DNA from: JBCBJX01 sp964342855
Lineage (GTDB): Bacteria > Pseudomonadota > Alphaproteobacteria > Caulobacterales > Parvularculaceae
Assembly (NCBI GenBank): GCA_964342855.1
Contig: CAYFIB010000008.1
Span: 1 to 64,000 of the forward strand
DNA length: 64,000 bases
Reading direction: 5' to 3'
Position 1 is the first letter of the stretch; every line of letters begins with the position of its first letter. A program made the translations under genes and the position numbers. Below, one piece after another: positions 8,892 to 17,439 of the stretch. Below the pieces are notes generated by a model, which made no database searches, had not been told where the DNA came from, and saw nothing but the letters and a program-made list of their open reading frames with translations.

Positions 8892-9433
8892 ACGAACACG
8901 TTGAGCGCGCGACGACGTTCTTGAAAGAGCGCGCGACGCTTGCGCGCTCGAACCCCTGGTTCATGCGCGGGATCATCGTGTTCTTCGCCGTGCTCGTCAT
9001 CGATCAAGCGACGAAGCTCTGGGTGCTTCACGGGCTGGCGCTCTATCCCGGTCAGTCCATCGATCTCTCATCGATTTTTGACCTGACTTACGTGCAGAAC
9101 ACCGGCGTCAGCTTCGGGCTTCTCTCGGGCGGGTGGGCGCGGTGGTTCCTGACGGTCTTTTCCGTCGTCGTGACGGTCGGGCTGCTCGGCTGGCTCGCTT
9201 CGGCGCGAACTTTCCTGCCGGCGCTCGCCATGAGCCTTATCGCCGGCGGCGCCTTCGGCAACGCCATTAATCGCGGGCTCTACGGCTATGTGGTCGACTT
9301 CCTCGACTTTTCGGGCCTTGGCTTCGTCTGGGTGTTCAACATCGCCGACGCCGCGATCAATGTTGGCGTCGGCGCGCTCATTCTCGACGCCATCCGCGCG
9401 CCGCGAGAGGGCTCGACCGCCGACGACGCCTGA
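8888..9433 (+). CDS. lspA: Lipoprotein signal peptidase (signal peptidase II)
   Basis: A 181-residue inner-membrane aspartyl peptidase that cleaves prolipoproteins after lipidation. Four hydrophobic segments are visible, with the VIDQATKLW motif in the first, VQNTGVSFG, VVDFLDF and FNIADAAINVG. The two catalytic aspartates lie in VVDF and IAD. The box usually written GN-x-x-D-R reads GNAINR here, so a normally conserved aspartate is asparagine. The ATG overlaps the ileS stop (ATGA). Several predicted lipoproteins in this window would be its substrates. Confidence 0.95.
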   Translation: MNEHVERATTFLKERATLARSNPWFMRGIIVFFAVLVIDQATKLWVLHGLALYPGQSIDLSSIFDLTYVQNTGVSFGLLSGGWARWFLTVFSVVVTVGLLGWLASARTFLPALAMSLIAGGAFGNAINRGLYGYVVDFLDFSGLGFVWVFNIADAAINVGVGALILDAIRAPREGSTADDA

Positions 9434-9523
9434 TCGGCTTTGACGCCGAGGCCCCGCGCGGGCTAGGGATCGTTTTCGCTGGGGTTCGGTTCCGTTGGGG
9501 CCTCGAACAGGAATTTGTCGCGC

Positions 9524-10108
9524 ATGACACGTCTCGCTTTTCACCGCCGCGCCGTCGCGCTTTTCGCCGTCGTCGCTCTGGGCGCCGGCCTTTCCGGCTG
9601 CGCCGGTCTCGGCAAGGCGCTCGGCGTCGGCAAGAACCCGCCGGACGAATTCGCGATCGTGACGCGCGCGCCGCTGGTGGTGCCGCCGGATTTCTCCCTG
9701 CGTCCGCCGCGGCCGGGCGAAGCGCGCCCGCAGGAGCTTTCGACCGCCGCTCAGGCGCGTCTCGCGCTGTTCGGCGGTGAAACTGCGACGGTCGCCGAAG
9801 GCCAGCCGAGCCTTGGCGAGCAGGTGCTCATGCAGAACGCGGGCGTCCTCAACTCCAACCCGAACATCCGCAGCGTCATCGATGCGGAAGCGGGCGGCAT
9901 CGCCTCCAAGGACGAAGGTCTCGCCAACATGATCCTGTTCTGGCGGACCAACGGCATGGAGATCGACGACAGCGAAGCGCCGCTGCGCGTCGACAATCCG
10001 GAAGAGTGGCTCGCCGAGCGCCGTGACGCCATTGAGACCGTCGTCGGCGAAGACGCGAACGTGCGCATTTCGAAATCGCGCGTCCTCAATCTGCCGGGCG
10101 TTCGCTGA
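9524..10108 (+). CDS. DUF3035 lipoprotein, BamF-like
   Basis: A 194-residue lipoprotein with lipobox LSGC and lipidated Cys26. Next comes the family hallmark region PPDEFAIVTRAPLVVPPDFSLRPP, which identifies DUF3035; this alphaproteobacterial family includes the BamF subunit of the outer-membrane beta-barrel assembly machine in Caulobacter. The start could be the in-frame TTG at 9515, but the ATG at 9524 has CAGGAA about ten bases upstream and gives a normal signal peptide. It follows lspA by 90 bp, a conserved order. The BamF role rests on family knowledge only. Confidence 0.85.
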   Translation: MTRLAFHRRAVALFAVVALGAGLSGCAGLGKALGVGKNPPDEFAIVTRAPLVVPPDFSLRPPRPGEARPQELSTAAQARLALFGGETATVAEGQPSLGEQVLMQNAGVLNSNPNIRSVIDAEAGGIASKDEGLANMILFWRTNGMEIDDSEAPLRVDNPEEWLAERRDAIETVVGEDANVRISKSRVLNLPGVR

Positions 10109-10132
10109 AGCCGACGCCCGCCGACTCGGGCG

Positions 10133-11998
10133 ATGCTTGCGCCCATGTCAGCTCGTCTCGCACACGCCATTTCTGACCTCGCGCCCGTGATCCGTCGGTT
10201 GCCGCCGACGGCGGTGAACCGCATCGCCGCGGGCGAGGTGATCGAGCGTCCGGCGAGCGCGCTGAAGGAGCTTGTCGAAAACGCCATCGACGCCGGCGCG
10301 CGCCGTATCGACGTCACGCTGGAGAACGGCGGCAAGACGCTGATCCGCGTTGTCGATGACGGCTGCGGCATGGGGCCGGAGGATCTCGCTCTCGCCATCG
10401 AACGCCACGCGACGTCGAAGCTCGCGGCGGACGGGGAGGGCGGCGTCGATCTCCTCAACATCGGCACGCTCGGGTTTCGCGGCGAAGCGCTGCCGTCCAT
10501 CGGCGCCGTCGCGCGGCTCGCCCTGACGTCGCGACCCGAGGGCGCCGACGAAGCGTGGAAGCTGCGCGTTGAAGGCGGTCGCGTCTTCGATATGGAGCCC
10601 GCCGCCTTCGCCGGATCGGGAACCGCTATCGAGGTGCGCGATCTCTTCTTCGCGACGCCCGCGCGTTTGAAATTCCTGAAGACCGATCGCGCGGAGGCGG
10701 GCGCGGCGGTGGACGCCATGAAGCGCCTCGCCATGACGCGCGAAGACGTGGCGTTTTCGCTGACGAGCAATGGCCGCAAGACGCTGTCGCTTCCCGCGGA
10801 AACGCCGGATGCGGACGGTCGGCTGAAGCGGCTTTCAGCGATCATGGGCGCGGCCTTCGGCGAGAATGCGCTCGCTATTGATGCGGAGCGGGAGGGTGTG
10901 CAGCTTTCGGGCTTCGCCGGGCTGCCTACCTTCAATCGCGGTTTGCCGGACTTACAATATCTCTTCGTCAACGGACGGCCCGTGCGTGATCGGCTGATCG
11001 TCGGCGCCTTGCGCGGCGCCTACGCCGATTTCCTCGCCCGCGACCGACACCCGGCGGCGGCGCTCTTCATTGATCTTGACTCGGAGCGCGTGGACGTGAA
11101 CGTACACCCGGCGAAAACAGAGGTTCGGTTTCGGGATGCGGGGCTCGCCCGCGGACTGATCGTCACCGCCCTGAAGCACGCGCTCGCCGAAGCCGGTCAC
11201 CGCGCCTCGACGACCGTCGCCCAATACGCTCTCGGTCGCGCGCAGCCGGGCGGCGGTTGGGCGCCAACGCCGTACACGCCCGATCCGCGCCCCGCTCCGG
11301 CGGAAACGCAGGCCTGGCTGCGGGCCGCCGCGCCGGAACCCTCCGAACGGCGGGGTTTCGCCGAAGCGCCGTCCGCGCGCTACGAATCAGAAGCTCACGG
11401 CGCGCCGACTTACGCCGACCACCCCCTTGGCGCGGCGCGCGCGCAGCTTCACGAAACCTATATCGTCGCGCAGACGGCGGACGGTCTCGTCATCGTCGAT
11501 CAGCACGCGGCGCATGAACGCCTCGTCTATGAGCGCATGAAGAAAGACCTCGCCGCAGGCGGCGTCGCCCGGCAGGCGCTTCTTATTCCGGAGGTCGTGG
11601 AGCTGTCTGAAGATGAAGCCGACCGCGTCGCGGCGTGTGCGGACGAACTCGCGCAGCTGGGGCTGGTGTTGGAGCGCTTCGGCGCCGGAGCGATCGTCGT
11701 TCGCGAAACCCCGGCGCTGCTCGGCGAGGCGGACGCACAGGGCCTCGTGCGCGCGCTGGCGGACGACTTCACCGAATTCGAGCAGGGGCTTTCGCTGAAA
11801 GAGACCCTCGAAGAGGTCTGCGGAACCATGGCGTGCCGCGGATCGGTCCGGTCCGGGCGGCGTCTCAATGCAGATGAAATGAACGCGCTGTTGCGGGATA
11901 TGGAGTCGACGCCTCATTCCGGCCAGTGCAATCATGGCCGACCGACCTATGTCGAGCTTAAGTTGGCGGACATCGAACGGTTGTTCGGTCGCCGTTAA
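10133..11998 (+). CDS. mutL: DNA mismatch repair protein MutL
   Basis: A 621-residue protein with the GHKL ATPase motifs ELVENAIDAGA, DDGCGM and GFRGEALPSIG in the first 120 residues. The C-terminal dimerisation domain has the endonuclease metal-binding motif DQHAAHERLVYE and a final C-x-H-G-R-P element. It is therefore the nicking type of MutL, expected in organisms without MutH. The start is uncertain: homologs often begin near IRRLPPTAVN, and a GTG at 10187 would give that start, but neither start has a convincing ribosome site. Confidence 0.95.
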   Translation: MLAPMSARLAHAISDLAPVIRRLPPTAVNRIAAGEVIERPASALKELVENAIDAGARRIDVTLENGGKTLIRVVDDGCGMGPEDLALAIERHATSKLAADGEGGVDLLNIGTLGFRGEALPSIGAVARLALTSRPEGADEAWKLRVEGGRVFDMEPAAFAGSGTAIEVRDLFFATPARLKFLKTDRAEAGAAVDAMKRLAMTREDVAFSLTSNGRKTLSLPAETPDADGRLKRLSAIMGAAFGENALAIDAEREGVQLSGFAGLPTFNRGLPDLQYLFVNGRPVRDRLIVGALRGAYADFLARDRHPAAALFIDLDSERVDVNVHPAKTEVRFRDAGLARGLIVTALKHALAEAGHRASTTVAQYALGRAQPGGGWAPTPYTPDPRPAPAETQAWLRAAAPEPSERRGFAEAPSARYESEAHGAPTYADHPLGAARAQLHETYIVAQTADGLVIVDQHAAHERLVYERMKKDLAAGGVARQALLIPEVVELSEDEADRVAACADELAQLGLVLERFGAGAIVVRETPALLGEADAQGLVRALADDFTEFEQGLSLKETLEEVCGTMACRGSVRSGRRLNADEMNALLRDMESTPHSGQCNHGRPTYVELKLADIERLFGRR

Positions 11999-12172
11999 AG
12001 TCGCCCGATTTTACTTGCAATCGGACAAAAAAGCGCAGACCTTCCCAGCCGCAGACACTGAACTTTCTACTCCGCTGACGCTCCTGTTCGTAAGCCAGCA
12101 GACGACGAAGGCCCTGCTGCAGACCCGCCGACGCAATCGTGCGCGCGGCGCTTACATGAAGGAGACACGCGG

Positions 12173-12382
12173 ATGGCCACTGGCACCGTGAAATGGTTCA
12201 ATTCCACCAAAGGCTTCGGCTTCATCGCCCCGGATGAAGGCGGCAAAGACGTTTTCGTCCACATCTCGGCCGTTGAGCGCGCCGGGCTGCAAGGCCTCAA
12301 AGACAACCAGCGCATCCAGTTCGATCTCGAGCAAGGCCGTGACGGCCGCGCCGCGGCTGGCAACCTCGCGCTGATCGACTGA
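12173..12382 (+). CDS. Cold-shock domain protein
   Basis: A 69-residue single-domain CspA-family protein that binds single-stranded RNA and DNA. Both RNP motifs are intact: KGFGFI (RNP1, residues 13-18) and VFVHI (RNP2, residues 27-31). It is preceded by 174 bp without a gene after mutL, compatible with the long 5' untranslated leader common in cold-shock genes. A strong intrinsic terminator follows 30 bp after the stop, so it is probably monocistronic. Confidence 0.95.
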   Translation: MATGTVKWFNSTKGFGFIAPDEGGKDVFVHISAVERAGLQGLKDNQRIQFDLEQGRDGRAAAGNLALID

Positions 12383-12411
12383 CCAGACGTCGCCGAAAGG
12401 TGACTCGCAGA

Positions 12412-12444
12412 AACGCGCCCGGCGCTGTCCGGGCGCGTTTTTTT
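12412..12444 (+). terminator. Intrinsic terminator of the cold-shock gene
   Basis: AACGCGCCCGG (12412-12422) pairs with CCGGGCGCGTT (12429-12439) around a six-base loop, followed by a run of seven T (12438-12444). Confidence 0.93.
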
Positions 12445-12491
12445 GTGCGCGGAAACGGGTAGGCTTCGGAAAAATAAATAGGAGACGTCCC

Positions 12492-13484
12492 TTGGCCCGC
12501 ATCACGCGCCCCGATCCGTCGGTTTATTCTGAAGACGCCATCGCGCCGGAAACGCGCGCGAACATCGATTATGTCGAGAAGACGCTGCTTGAAGCGCCGG
12601 CGATGTACGAGTTCGAGCCGGCGGTCTTACGCGAGCTGCGCCGTCAGGGCGCGGGCGTCGTTCCGCTCGAGCCGACGTCCGATATCGCCGAGTGGATCGA
12701 AATCGACGGGCTGGACGGCAATCGCGTGCCGTTGCGGGTGTTCGCGCCGCAAGGGCGGGGCGCCGTCTATTCTGGCGTCTACCTCCATATTCATGGCGGC
12801 GGCTGGACGCTCGGCTCCGCCGACGCGCATGACCAATTCCTCGAAAAACTCGCGCGCGATCTTTCGGCGGCGGTGGTTTCCGTCGAGTACCGGCTGGCGC
12901 CGGAGCATCCGTACCCGGCGGGGCCGAACGACTGCGAGGCGGCCGCTCTATGGCTTGTCGAGAACGCTGAGGCCGAATTTCAGACCAGCAATTTCGCCAT
13001 TGGCGGCGAAAGCGCAGGGGGACATCTTTCCGCCGTCACGCTCCTGCGCATGCGGAACAAGCACAAGCTGACGCCGTTCAGGGCGGCGAACCTCGTCTAC
13101 GGCGCTTTCGACATGCAGCAGACGCCGAGCCAGCGGAACTGGGGTCCGCGGAATCTGGTTCTGAACGACCGCATTCTTGACTGGTTCTCCAATCACTTCC
13201 TGCCGCCTGCGGAGTTTTCCTTTGAGAACCGCGGCGCGCCCGATATCTCGCCATTGAACGCCCGCCTGCACGATATGCCGCCGGCGCTCTTTTCCGTCGG
13301 CACGCTCGACCCGCTGCTGGACGACAGCCTGTTCATGGCCGAGCGCTGGGCGTCCGCGGGAAACGAAGCGGAGCTCGCCGTCTATCCTGGCGGCATCCAC
13401 GCCTTCGATGCGTTCGATTTCCCGCTCGCACACGAAGCGCGCGCGCGCATGACGGCGTTTCTGAAGAAGGCGTTCGCGCGATGA
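12492..13484 (+). CDS. Alpha/beta hydrolase, hormone-sensitive-lipase type
   Basis: A 330-residue esterase or lipase-like enzyme. The oxyanion-hole motif HGGG is at residues 101-104 and the nucleophile elbow GESAGG places Ser174. The triad is completed by Asp273 (GTLDPL) and His303 (GGIHAF), the HSL/Abhydrolase_3 pattern. The natural substrate is unknown. The TTG at 12492 is preferred because AGGAG lies eight bases upstream and the next ATG would remove 37 residues. The stop overlaps the next gene by four bases, suggesting a shared role with the nitroreductase. Confidence 0.88.
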   Translation: MARITRPDPSVYSEDAIAPETRANIDYVEKTLLEAPAMYEFEPAVLRELRRQGAGVVPLEPTSDIAEWIEIDGLDGNRVPLRVFAPQGRGAVYSGVYLHIHGGGWTLGSADAHDQFLEKLARDLSAAVVSVEYRLAPEHPYPAGPNDCEAAALWLVENAEAEFQTSNFAIGGESAGGHLSAVTLLRMRNKHKLTPFRAANLVYGAFDMQQTPSQRNWGPRNLVLNDRILDWFSNHFLPPAEFSFENRGAPDISPLNARLHDMPPALFSVGTLDPLLDDSLFMAERWASAGNEAELAVYPGGIHAFDAFDFPLAHEARARMTAFLKKAFAR

Positions 13485-14164
13485 AGCTGGAACGGCATGT
13501 TCCGCTGACCGAGCTGGGCGACTTCATCGAGCTGGAAGACGACGTGTCGGTGTCCTCCGCGCGCATGTTCCGTGATCGTATGAAGCGGCGCCATACGATC
13601 CGGGATTTTTCCGAAGCGCCGGTTCCGAAAGAGGCGGTGATCGCCGCGATCGAGGCCGCCGGGACGGCGCCTAATGGCGCGAACCACCAGCCCTGGCATT
13701 TCTGCCTCGTCGGCGATCGCGAGGTGAAGCGCCAGATCCGCGAAGGGGCCGAAGCTGAAGAGCGGGAATTCTACGCCGGGCGGGCAGGCGAAGAGTGGCT
13801 CGATGCGCTCGCGCCCATCGGGACGGATGCGGAAAAACCGTTTCTGGAAACCGCGCCTTATCTCATTGTCATCTTCGCGCAGCCTCGCGGCGGGCCGAAG
13901 CCGGGGGACGACAAGAAGAACTACTATGTCCGCGAATCCGTCGGCATCGCCTGCGGCTTTCTCATCGCGGCCTTGCATGAGGCGGGGCTCGCGACGCTCA
14001 CGCACACGCCCGCGCCGATGAAGTTCCTGAACGAGATCTGCGGCCGACCGGCGCAGGAGAAACCGTTCCTCATCCTGGTCGTCGGCAAACCGGCGCCGGA
14101 CGCGACGGTGCCGGAACACGCCATCGCCAAGAAGCCGCTTTCGGAGATTCTGAGCGAGTTTTAG
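13481..14164 (+). CDS. Nitroreductase-fold flavoprotein resembling iodotyrosine deiodinase
   Basis: A 227-residue FMN enzyme. The FMN-binding start RMKRRHTIRDFS, then AGTAPNGANHQPWHF, YYVRESVGIACGFLIAAL and GRPAQEKPFLILVVGKP, follow the iodotyrosine deiodinase (IYD) subfamily closely. The three residues that hold the substrate zwitterion in human IYD (Glu157, Tyr161, Lys182) have equivalents with identical spacing: Glu94, Tyr98, Lys119. That predicts reductive dehalogenation of a halotyrosine, or a related reduction, but activity is inferred. It is coupled (ATGA) to the upstream hydrolase. Bacterial IYD homologs with dehalogenase activity are known. Confidence 0.85.
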   Translation: MKLERHVPLTELGDFIELEDDVSVSSARMFRDRMKRRHTIRDFSEAPVPKEAVIAAIEAAGTAPNGANHQPWHFCLVGDREVKRQIREGAEAEEREFYAGRAGEEWLDALAPIGTDAEKPFLETAPYLIVIFAQPRGGPKPGDDKKNYYVRESVGIACGFLIAALHEAGLATLTHTPAPMKFLNEICGRPAQEKPFLILVVGKPAPDATVPEHAIAKKPLSEILSEF

Positions 14165-14195
14165 GCGCATCGGCGGCCGCGCCCCGTTTCGGTCA

Positions 14196-14209
14196 TTAAC
14201 GCTTGTTAA
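14196..14209. promoter_or_regulatory. Possible CtrA-type box
   Basis: TTAA (14196-14199), six bases, TTAA (14206-14209), about 105 bp before the small exported protein gene. CtrA sites in Caulobacter-type alphaproteobacteria are TTAA-N7-TTAA, and N6 variants are described. The presence of a CckA-like kinase in the window makes CtrA regulation plausible, but a single short match may be chance. Confidence 0.3.
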
Positions 14210-14313
14210 CCCTGTTTCGTCGGGCGAAAATCCGGCGCGGTCGGGATCAACCCGGCCGTTCAAGTGAGAATCACTGCGCCGCGGGACGCCCTCGCGGCCA
14301 CGGGAGGAAAACC

Positions 14314-14643
14314 ATGAAAAAACTCACCGCGCTCATCGCCGGTCTTGCGACCGCGTTCGCGTCCTTCGCCGCTCTCGCCAACAGCACCATGGACGTGCTG
14401 CTCGGCGGCGCGGAACTGGAGATTTCCAGCTCTGAAGGATCGTACACGGTTCAGTTCAGCGATGACGGCTCCTACACCACCAGCCTCGGCTACGGCGGCT
14501 CCTGGTCGCTCGACGGCGACGAACTCTGCTTCGAGCGCGATAGCGGCGAAGCGGGCTGCTCGGACCTGCCGGAAGGCATGGATGTCGGCGACAGCTGGGA
14601 CGGCGATGTCGCCGGCACGGCCGTGACGTTCACGATCGTCTAA
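14314..14643 (+). CDS. Small exported acidic protein
   Basis: A 109-residue protein with a standard signal peptide (residues 1-23, ending ALA). The mature part is acidic and rich in Gly, Ser and Asp, with two cysteines that could form a disulfide and a repeating W-S/D-G-D pattern suggestive of a small beta-sheet domain. No family recognised. GGGAGGAAA gives a strong ribosome site at the ATG. The TAA stop overlaps the TAG stop of convergent rsmD within the four bases CTAA. Confidence 0.65.
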   Translation: MKKLTALIAGLATAFASFAALANSTMDVLLGGAELEISSSEGSYTVQFSDDGSYTTSLGYGGSWSLDGDELCFERDSGEAGCSDLPEGMDVGDSWDGDVAGTAVTFTIV

Positions 14644-15206
14644 GCGCTTCTGAAGCTCAGAAATCCGAACTGGGCCGGCCCCATTTCGCGTCGGTCCAGT
14701 TCCTCATAGGCGTCGGTCATGGCCGGTATTTCGTCCGCACCCTGTTCGATGACGATGATCGCGCCCGGTACGAGCCAGTCGCCTTTGGCGAGGCTTTCGA
14801 GCGCCTCTTGGGCCAGCCCTTTGCCGTAAGGCGGGTCGAGAAAGGCTAGGGTGAACGGCCCGCCGAGACCCGCGGGTTTCTTGCCGAGGTCCGTCGCCGA
14901 GCGGCGATGGATGCGCGTGTTCCCGTAGAGTTTGAGCGCTTCGATATTGTCGCGGATCGCGCCGCGCGCCGCTGCATCCGTTTCGATGAAGAGACAAAAC
15001 GCGCCGCCGCGCGACATGGCTTCGAGCCCCAGCGCGCCGGAGCCCGCGAAAGCGTCGATAATCCGCGCCCCCTCCATCTCAACGCCGATCCCGTGCGCGA
15101 GGATATTGAAGAGCGACTCCCGCGCCCGATCCGTCGTCGGACGGGTCCGGTCGCCCTTGGGCGCGATGATGGGCCGCCCCGAATGTTCGCCGCCGACTAT
15201 GCGCAT
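14640..15206 (-). CDS. rsmD: 16S rRNA (guanine966-N2)-methyltransferase RsmD
   Basis: A 188-residue SAM-dependent methyltransferase acting on the 30S subunit. It begins MRIVGGEHSGRPI, has the SAM-binding DAFAGSGALG at residues 51-60 and the catalytic DPPY at 124-127. The frame is open for 69 more codons upstream, but the family starts at MRIVGG. It lies downstream of rluB on the same strand with a 136-bp spacer in which I see no gene. Confidence 0.95.
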   Translation of the reverse strand: MRIVGGEHSGRPIIAPKGDRTRPTTDRARESLFNILAHGIGVEMEGARIIDAFAGSGALGLEAMSRGGAFCLFIETDAAARGAIRDNIEALKLYGNTRIHRRSATDLGKKPAGLGGPFTLAFLDPPYGKGLAQEALESLAKGDWLVPGAIIVIEQGADEIPAMTDAYEELDRREMGPAQFGFLSFRSA

Positions 15207-15342
15207 GTCGCATGACCCGAGCGCGCCGCCGTCCTTCGTGACGCCGCTGCGCAGCTCCTCAGAACGAAGATCGAGCCGGATTTCCTCCTGAAGAGCGCGC
15301 CGGAGGCGCGCGTCGCGAAGGATGGCCGGAGGCGCCGCATCA

Positions 15343-16110
15343 TCAAACCCCCAGCTCCGCGGCCGCCTTCTTCCCGAGCTGCTCCACCAGCTGCTTGCGG
15401 GGGACCTCTTCAAAAGCGCGCGTCTTGAGCGCGCCGATCTGAAACGGTCCGTAGGCGGTGCGGATGAGGCGGGTGGTCTTCAGGCCGAGAAAGTCGAGGA
15501 TCTTCCGCACCTCGCGGTTCTTGCCTTCCTTGATGGCGATGGTGAGCCAGGCGTTGCTCGCGCCCTGGGTCTTGTCGAGGGCGGCCTTGATCGGTCCGTA
15601 CTGAACGCCGTCGATCTCCACGCCCTCGGCGATCTCGGCCAGCGCGCGCTCCGTCACCCGACCGTGGACGCGGGCGCGATAGCGCCGCACCCAGCCGTTC
15701 GCTGGCAGCTCCAGATGGCGCGCGAGGCCGCCATCCGTCGTGAGGAGGAGAAGGCCCTCCGTCGTCAGATCAAGCCGACCGACGGAGACGACGCGGGGGA
15801 ACCGTTCGGGGAGCGCCTCGAACACGGTCGGGCGCCCCTGCGGGTCCTTGTGGGTGGTGACGAGCCCGTCCGGCTTGTGAAAGCGCCAGAGGCGGACGGG
15901 TTCGGCGGTCTTCAGCCGTTCGCCGTCGACGCGCACGTCCTGTCCGGGCCGCACCTTGAAGGCGGGCGTCTCCAGCACACGACCGTCGACGGAGACGCGC
16001 CCCTGTTCGACGAGCGTCTCCGCCTCGCGCCGTGAGCAATAGCCCGCTCGCGCGATGATCTTGGCGATGCGCTCGCCGTCGCCGGGAAGGGATGTCGTGT
16101 CGTTAACCAT
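15343..16110 (-). CDS. rluB: rRNA pseudouridine synthase, RluB/RsuA family
   Basis: A 255-residue enzyme that isomerises uridine in rRNA. An N-terminal S4 RNA-binding domain (ERIAKIIARAGYCSRREAE, about residues 13-60) precedes the catalytic domain with GRLD, catalytic Asp114. Length and architecture fit RluB (23S U2605), though RsuA and RluF are close relatives. The start at 16110 is chosen over one 14 codons upstream because that extension would enter the divergent methyltransferase gene. Confidence 0.88.
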   Translation of the reverse strand: MVNDTTSLPGDGERIAKIIARAGYCSRREAETLVEQGRVSVDGRVLETPAFKVRPGQDVRVDGERLKTAEPVRLWRFHKPDGLVTTHKDPQGRPTVFEALPERFPRVVSVGRLDLTTEGLLLLTTDGGLARHLELPANGWVRRYRARVHGRVTERALAEIAEGVEIDGVQYGPIKAALDKTQGASNAWLTIAIKEGKNREVRKILDFLGLKTTRLIRTAYGPFQIGALKTRAFEEVPRKQLVEQLGKKAAAELGV

Positions 16111-16166
16111 ATCTTGCCTGCCGCCGCCCCATGGTCGGCGCGAACGCGTCACCGGTTACGAAACTC

Positions 16167-16889
16167 ATGGACCTCAAGGAAGAAGAGGCGCTCGGCGCGG
16201 ACGCGAGCGGCCACTGGTACTATGTCTCGAAAGCGCGCGCCATCCGCGACCTTGCGCGCTCGGCGGGCGGCGGCCGGGCGCCGCAGCCGGTGCTTGATAT
16301 CGGCGCGGGCTCGGGCGTAATCGCGCGGATGATGCTGAAGGAAGGCGTCGCGAGCCGCGTGCGCTGCGTCGACCTTCACTACGAGGCCGACTGGATCGCC
16401 GCCCATTCCGACGACGAGATCAGTTTCCACACTTCGGTGACGCCGGGGGAGGAAAGCCTCGTCCTGATGATCGACGTCATCGAGCACGTCGAAGACGATG
16501 TGGCGCTCCTGAAAGAGGCGGCGGACAACGTGCCGTCCGGCGCGCGCTTCGTCGTCTCCGCGCCGGCCTTTCAGTTCCTCTGGTCGTCGCACGATGTCTT
16601 TCTGGAGCATCACCGCCGCTACACCGCCGCCATGATGCGCCGGTCGATCGAGGCGGCGGGGCTGAACCCGCTGACGGTCCGGTTCTTTTACGGCGGCATT
16701 TTTCCGGTCGCTGCGGTGGTGAAGACGCTCGACCGCCTGCGCGGCGGCGCGCCGAAAAGCCAAATGGGCGGCGTGCCCGGCCCCCTCAACGCGGCGCTGA
16801 TCGCCGCGCATGATGTGGAGCGCGCGGTTCTGTTCCCGCTGAACGCGCTCGCGGGCGTCACGGTGTTCTGTCTCGCGGAAAAGCCGTAG
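16167..16889 (+). CDS. Class I SAM-dependent methyltransferase
   Basis: A 240-residue methyltransferase with motif I LDIGAGSG and a post-motif MIDVIEHVEDD typical of Methyltransf_11/UbiG-like folds. The segment FLWSSHDVFLEHHRRYT is shared with methyltransferases often found beside polysaccharide or lipid-carrier glycosyltransferases, so a small-molecule or lipid-linked substrate is likelier than RNA. The ATG at 16167 (MDLKEEEALG) is preferred; an ATG at 16131 is also in frame but lies only 20 bp from the divergent rluB start. Ten bases separate it from tadA. Confidence 0.78.
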   Translation: MDLKEEEALGADASGHWYYVSKARAIRDLARSAGGGRAPQPVLDIGAGSGVIARMMLKEGVASRVRCVDLHYEADWIAAHSDDEISFHTSVTPGEESLVLMIDVIEHVEDDVALLKEAADNVPSGARFVVSAPAFQFLWSSHDVFLEHHRRYTAAMMRRSIEAAGLNPLTVRFFYGGIFPVAAVVKTLDRLRGGAPKSQMGGVPGPLNAALIAAHDVERAVLFPLNALAGVTVFCLAEKP

Positions 16890-16898
16890 ACCCGGCGG

Positions 16899-17366
16899 AT
16901 GCCGGAGTTTTCCGAAATCGAGATCGCCGCCATGTCCGCGGCCATGGACGCCGCCCGCGCCGCCGCCGAGGCGGGCGAGGCGCCCATCGGCGCGGTCGTC
17001 CTGTCGCCGGGCGGCGAGATGATCGCGGTCGCCGGCAACGCCCCTATCGCGACCAACGATCCCACCGCGCATGCCGAAATCCGCGCACTGCGCGCGGCGG
17101 CGGCGCGGCTCGGCAATTACCGGCTGACCGGCTGCACGCTGGTCGTGACGCTGGAGCCGTGCGCCATGTGCGCGGGCGCCATCAGCCACGCACGCATCGC
17201 GCGCCTCGTGTTCGGGGCGAGCGATGAAAAGGGCGGCGCGGTCGTCTCCGGCCCGCGGTTCTTCGAACAGAAAACCTGCCATTGGCGGCCGGAAACGGCG
17301 GGCGGTCTATCGGCCGAGGAAAGCGCCCAACTCCTGCGCGGCTTCTTCAAAGCCCGGCGTAAGTAG
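16899..17366 (+). CDS. tadA: tRNA adenosine(34) deaminase
   Basis: A 155-residue zinc deaminase that makes inosine at the wobble position of tRNA-Arg(ACG). The zinc and proton-shuttle residues are in HAEI (His58, Glu60) and PCAMC (Cys88, Cys91), and NDPTAHAEIRALR is the TadA-specific form. Location beside rluB on the opposite strand is common in alphaproteobacteria. Guanine deaminases share the motif, but this context favours TadA. Confidence 0.9.
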   Translation: MPEFSEIEIAAMSAAMDAARAAAEAGEAPIGAVVLSPGGEMIAVAGNAPIATNDPTAHAEIRALRAAAARLGNYRLTGCTLVVTLEPCAMCAGAISHARIARLVFGASDEKGGAVVSGPRFFEQKTCHWRPETAGGLSAEESAQLLRGFFKARRK

Positions 17367-17439
17367 TTTTCCGCTGCGCTCCATCGTTTCGCAGCGCGGC
17401 GAGGGAGCCTATTGTCCGCGCGAAAACGAGGAGGAACCA

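Noticed and set aside
12000..12172. A small RNA gene between mutL and the cold-shock gene
   Set aside because: There is no independent terminator before the cold-shock gene; the region is more simply the 5' leader of that gene.
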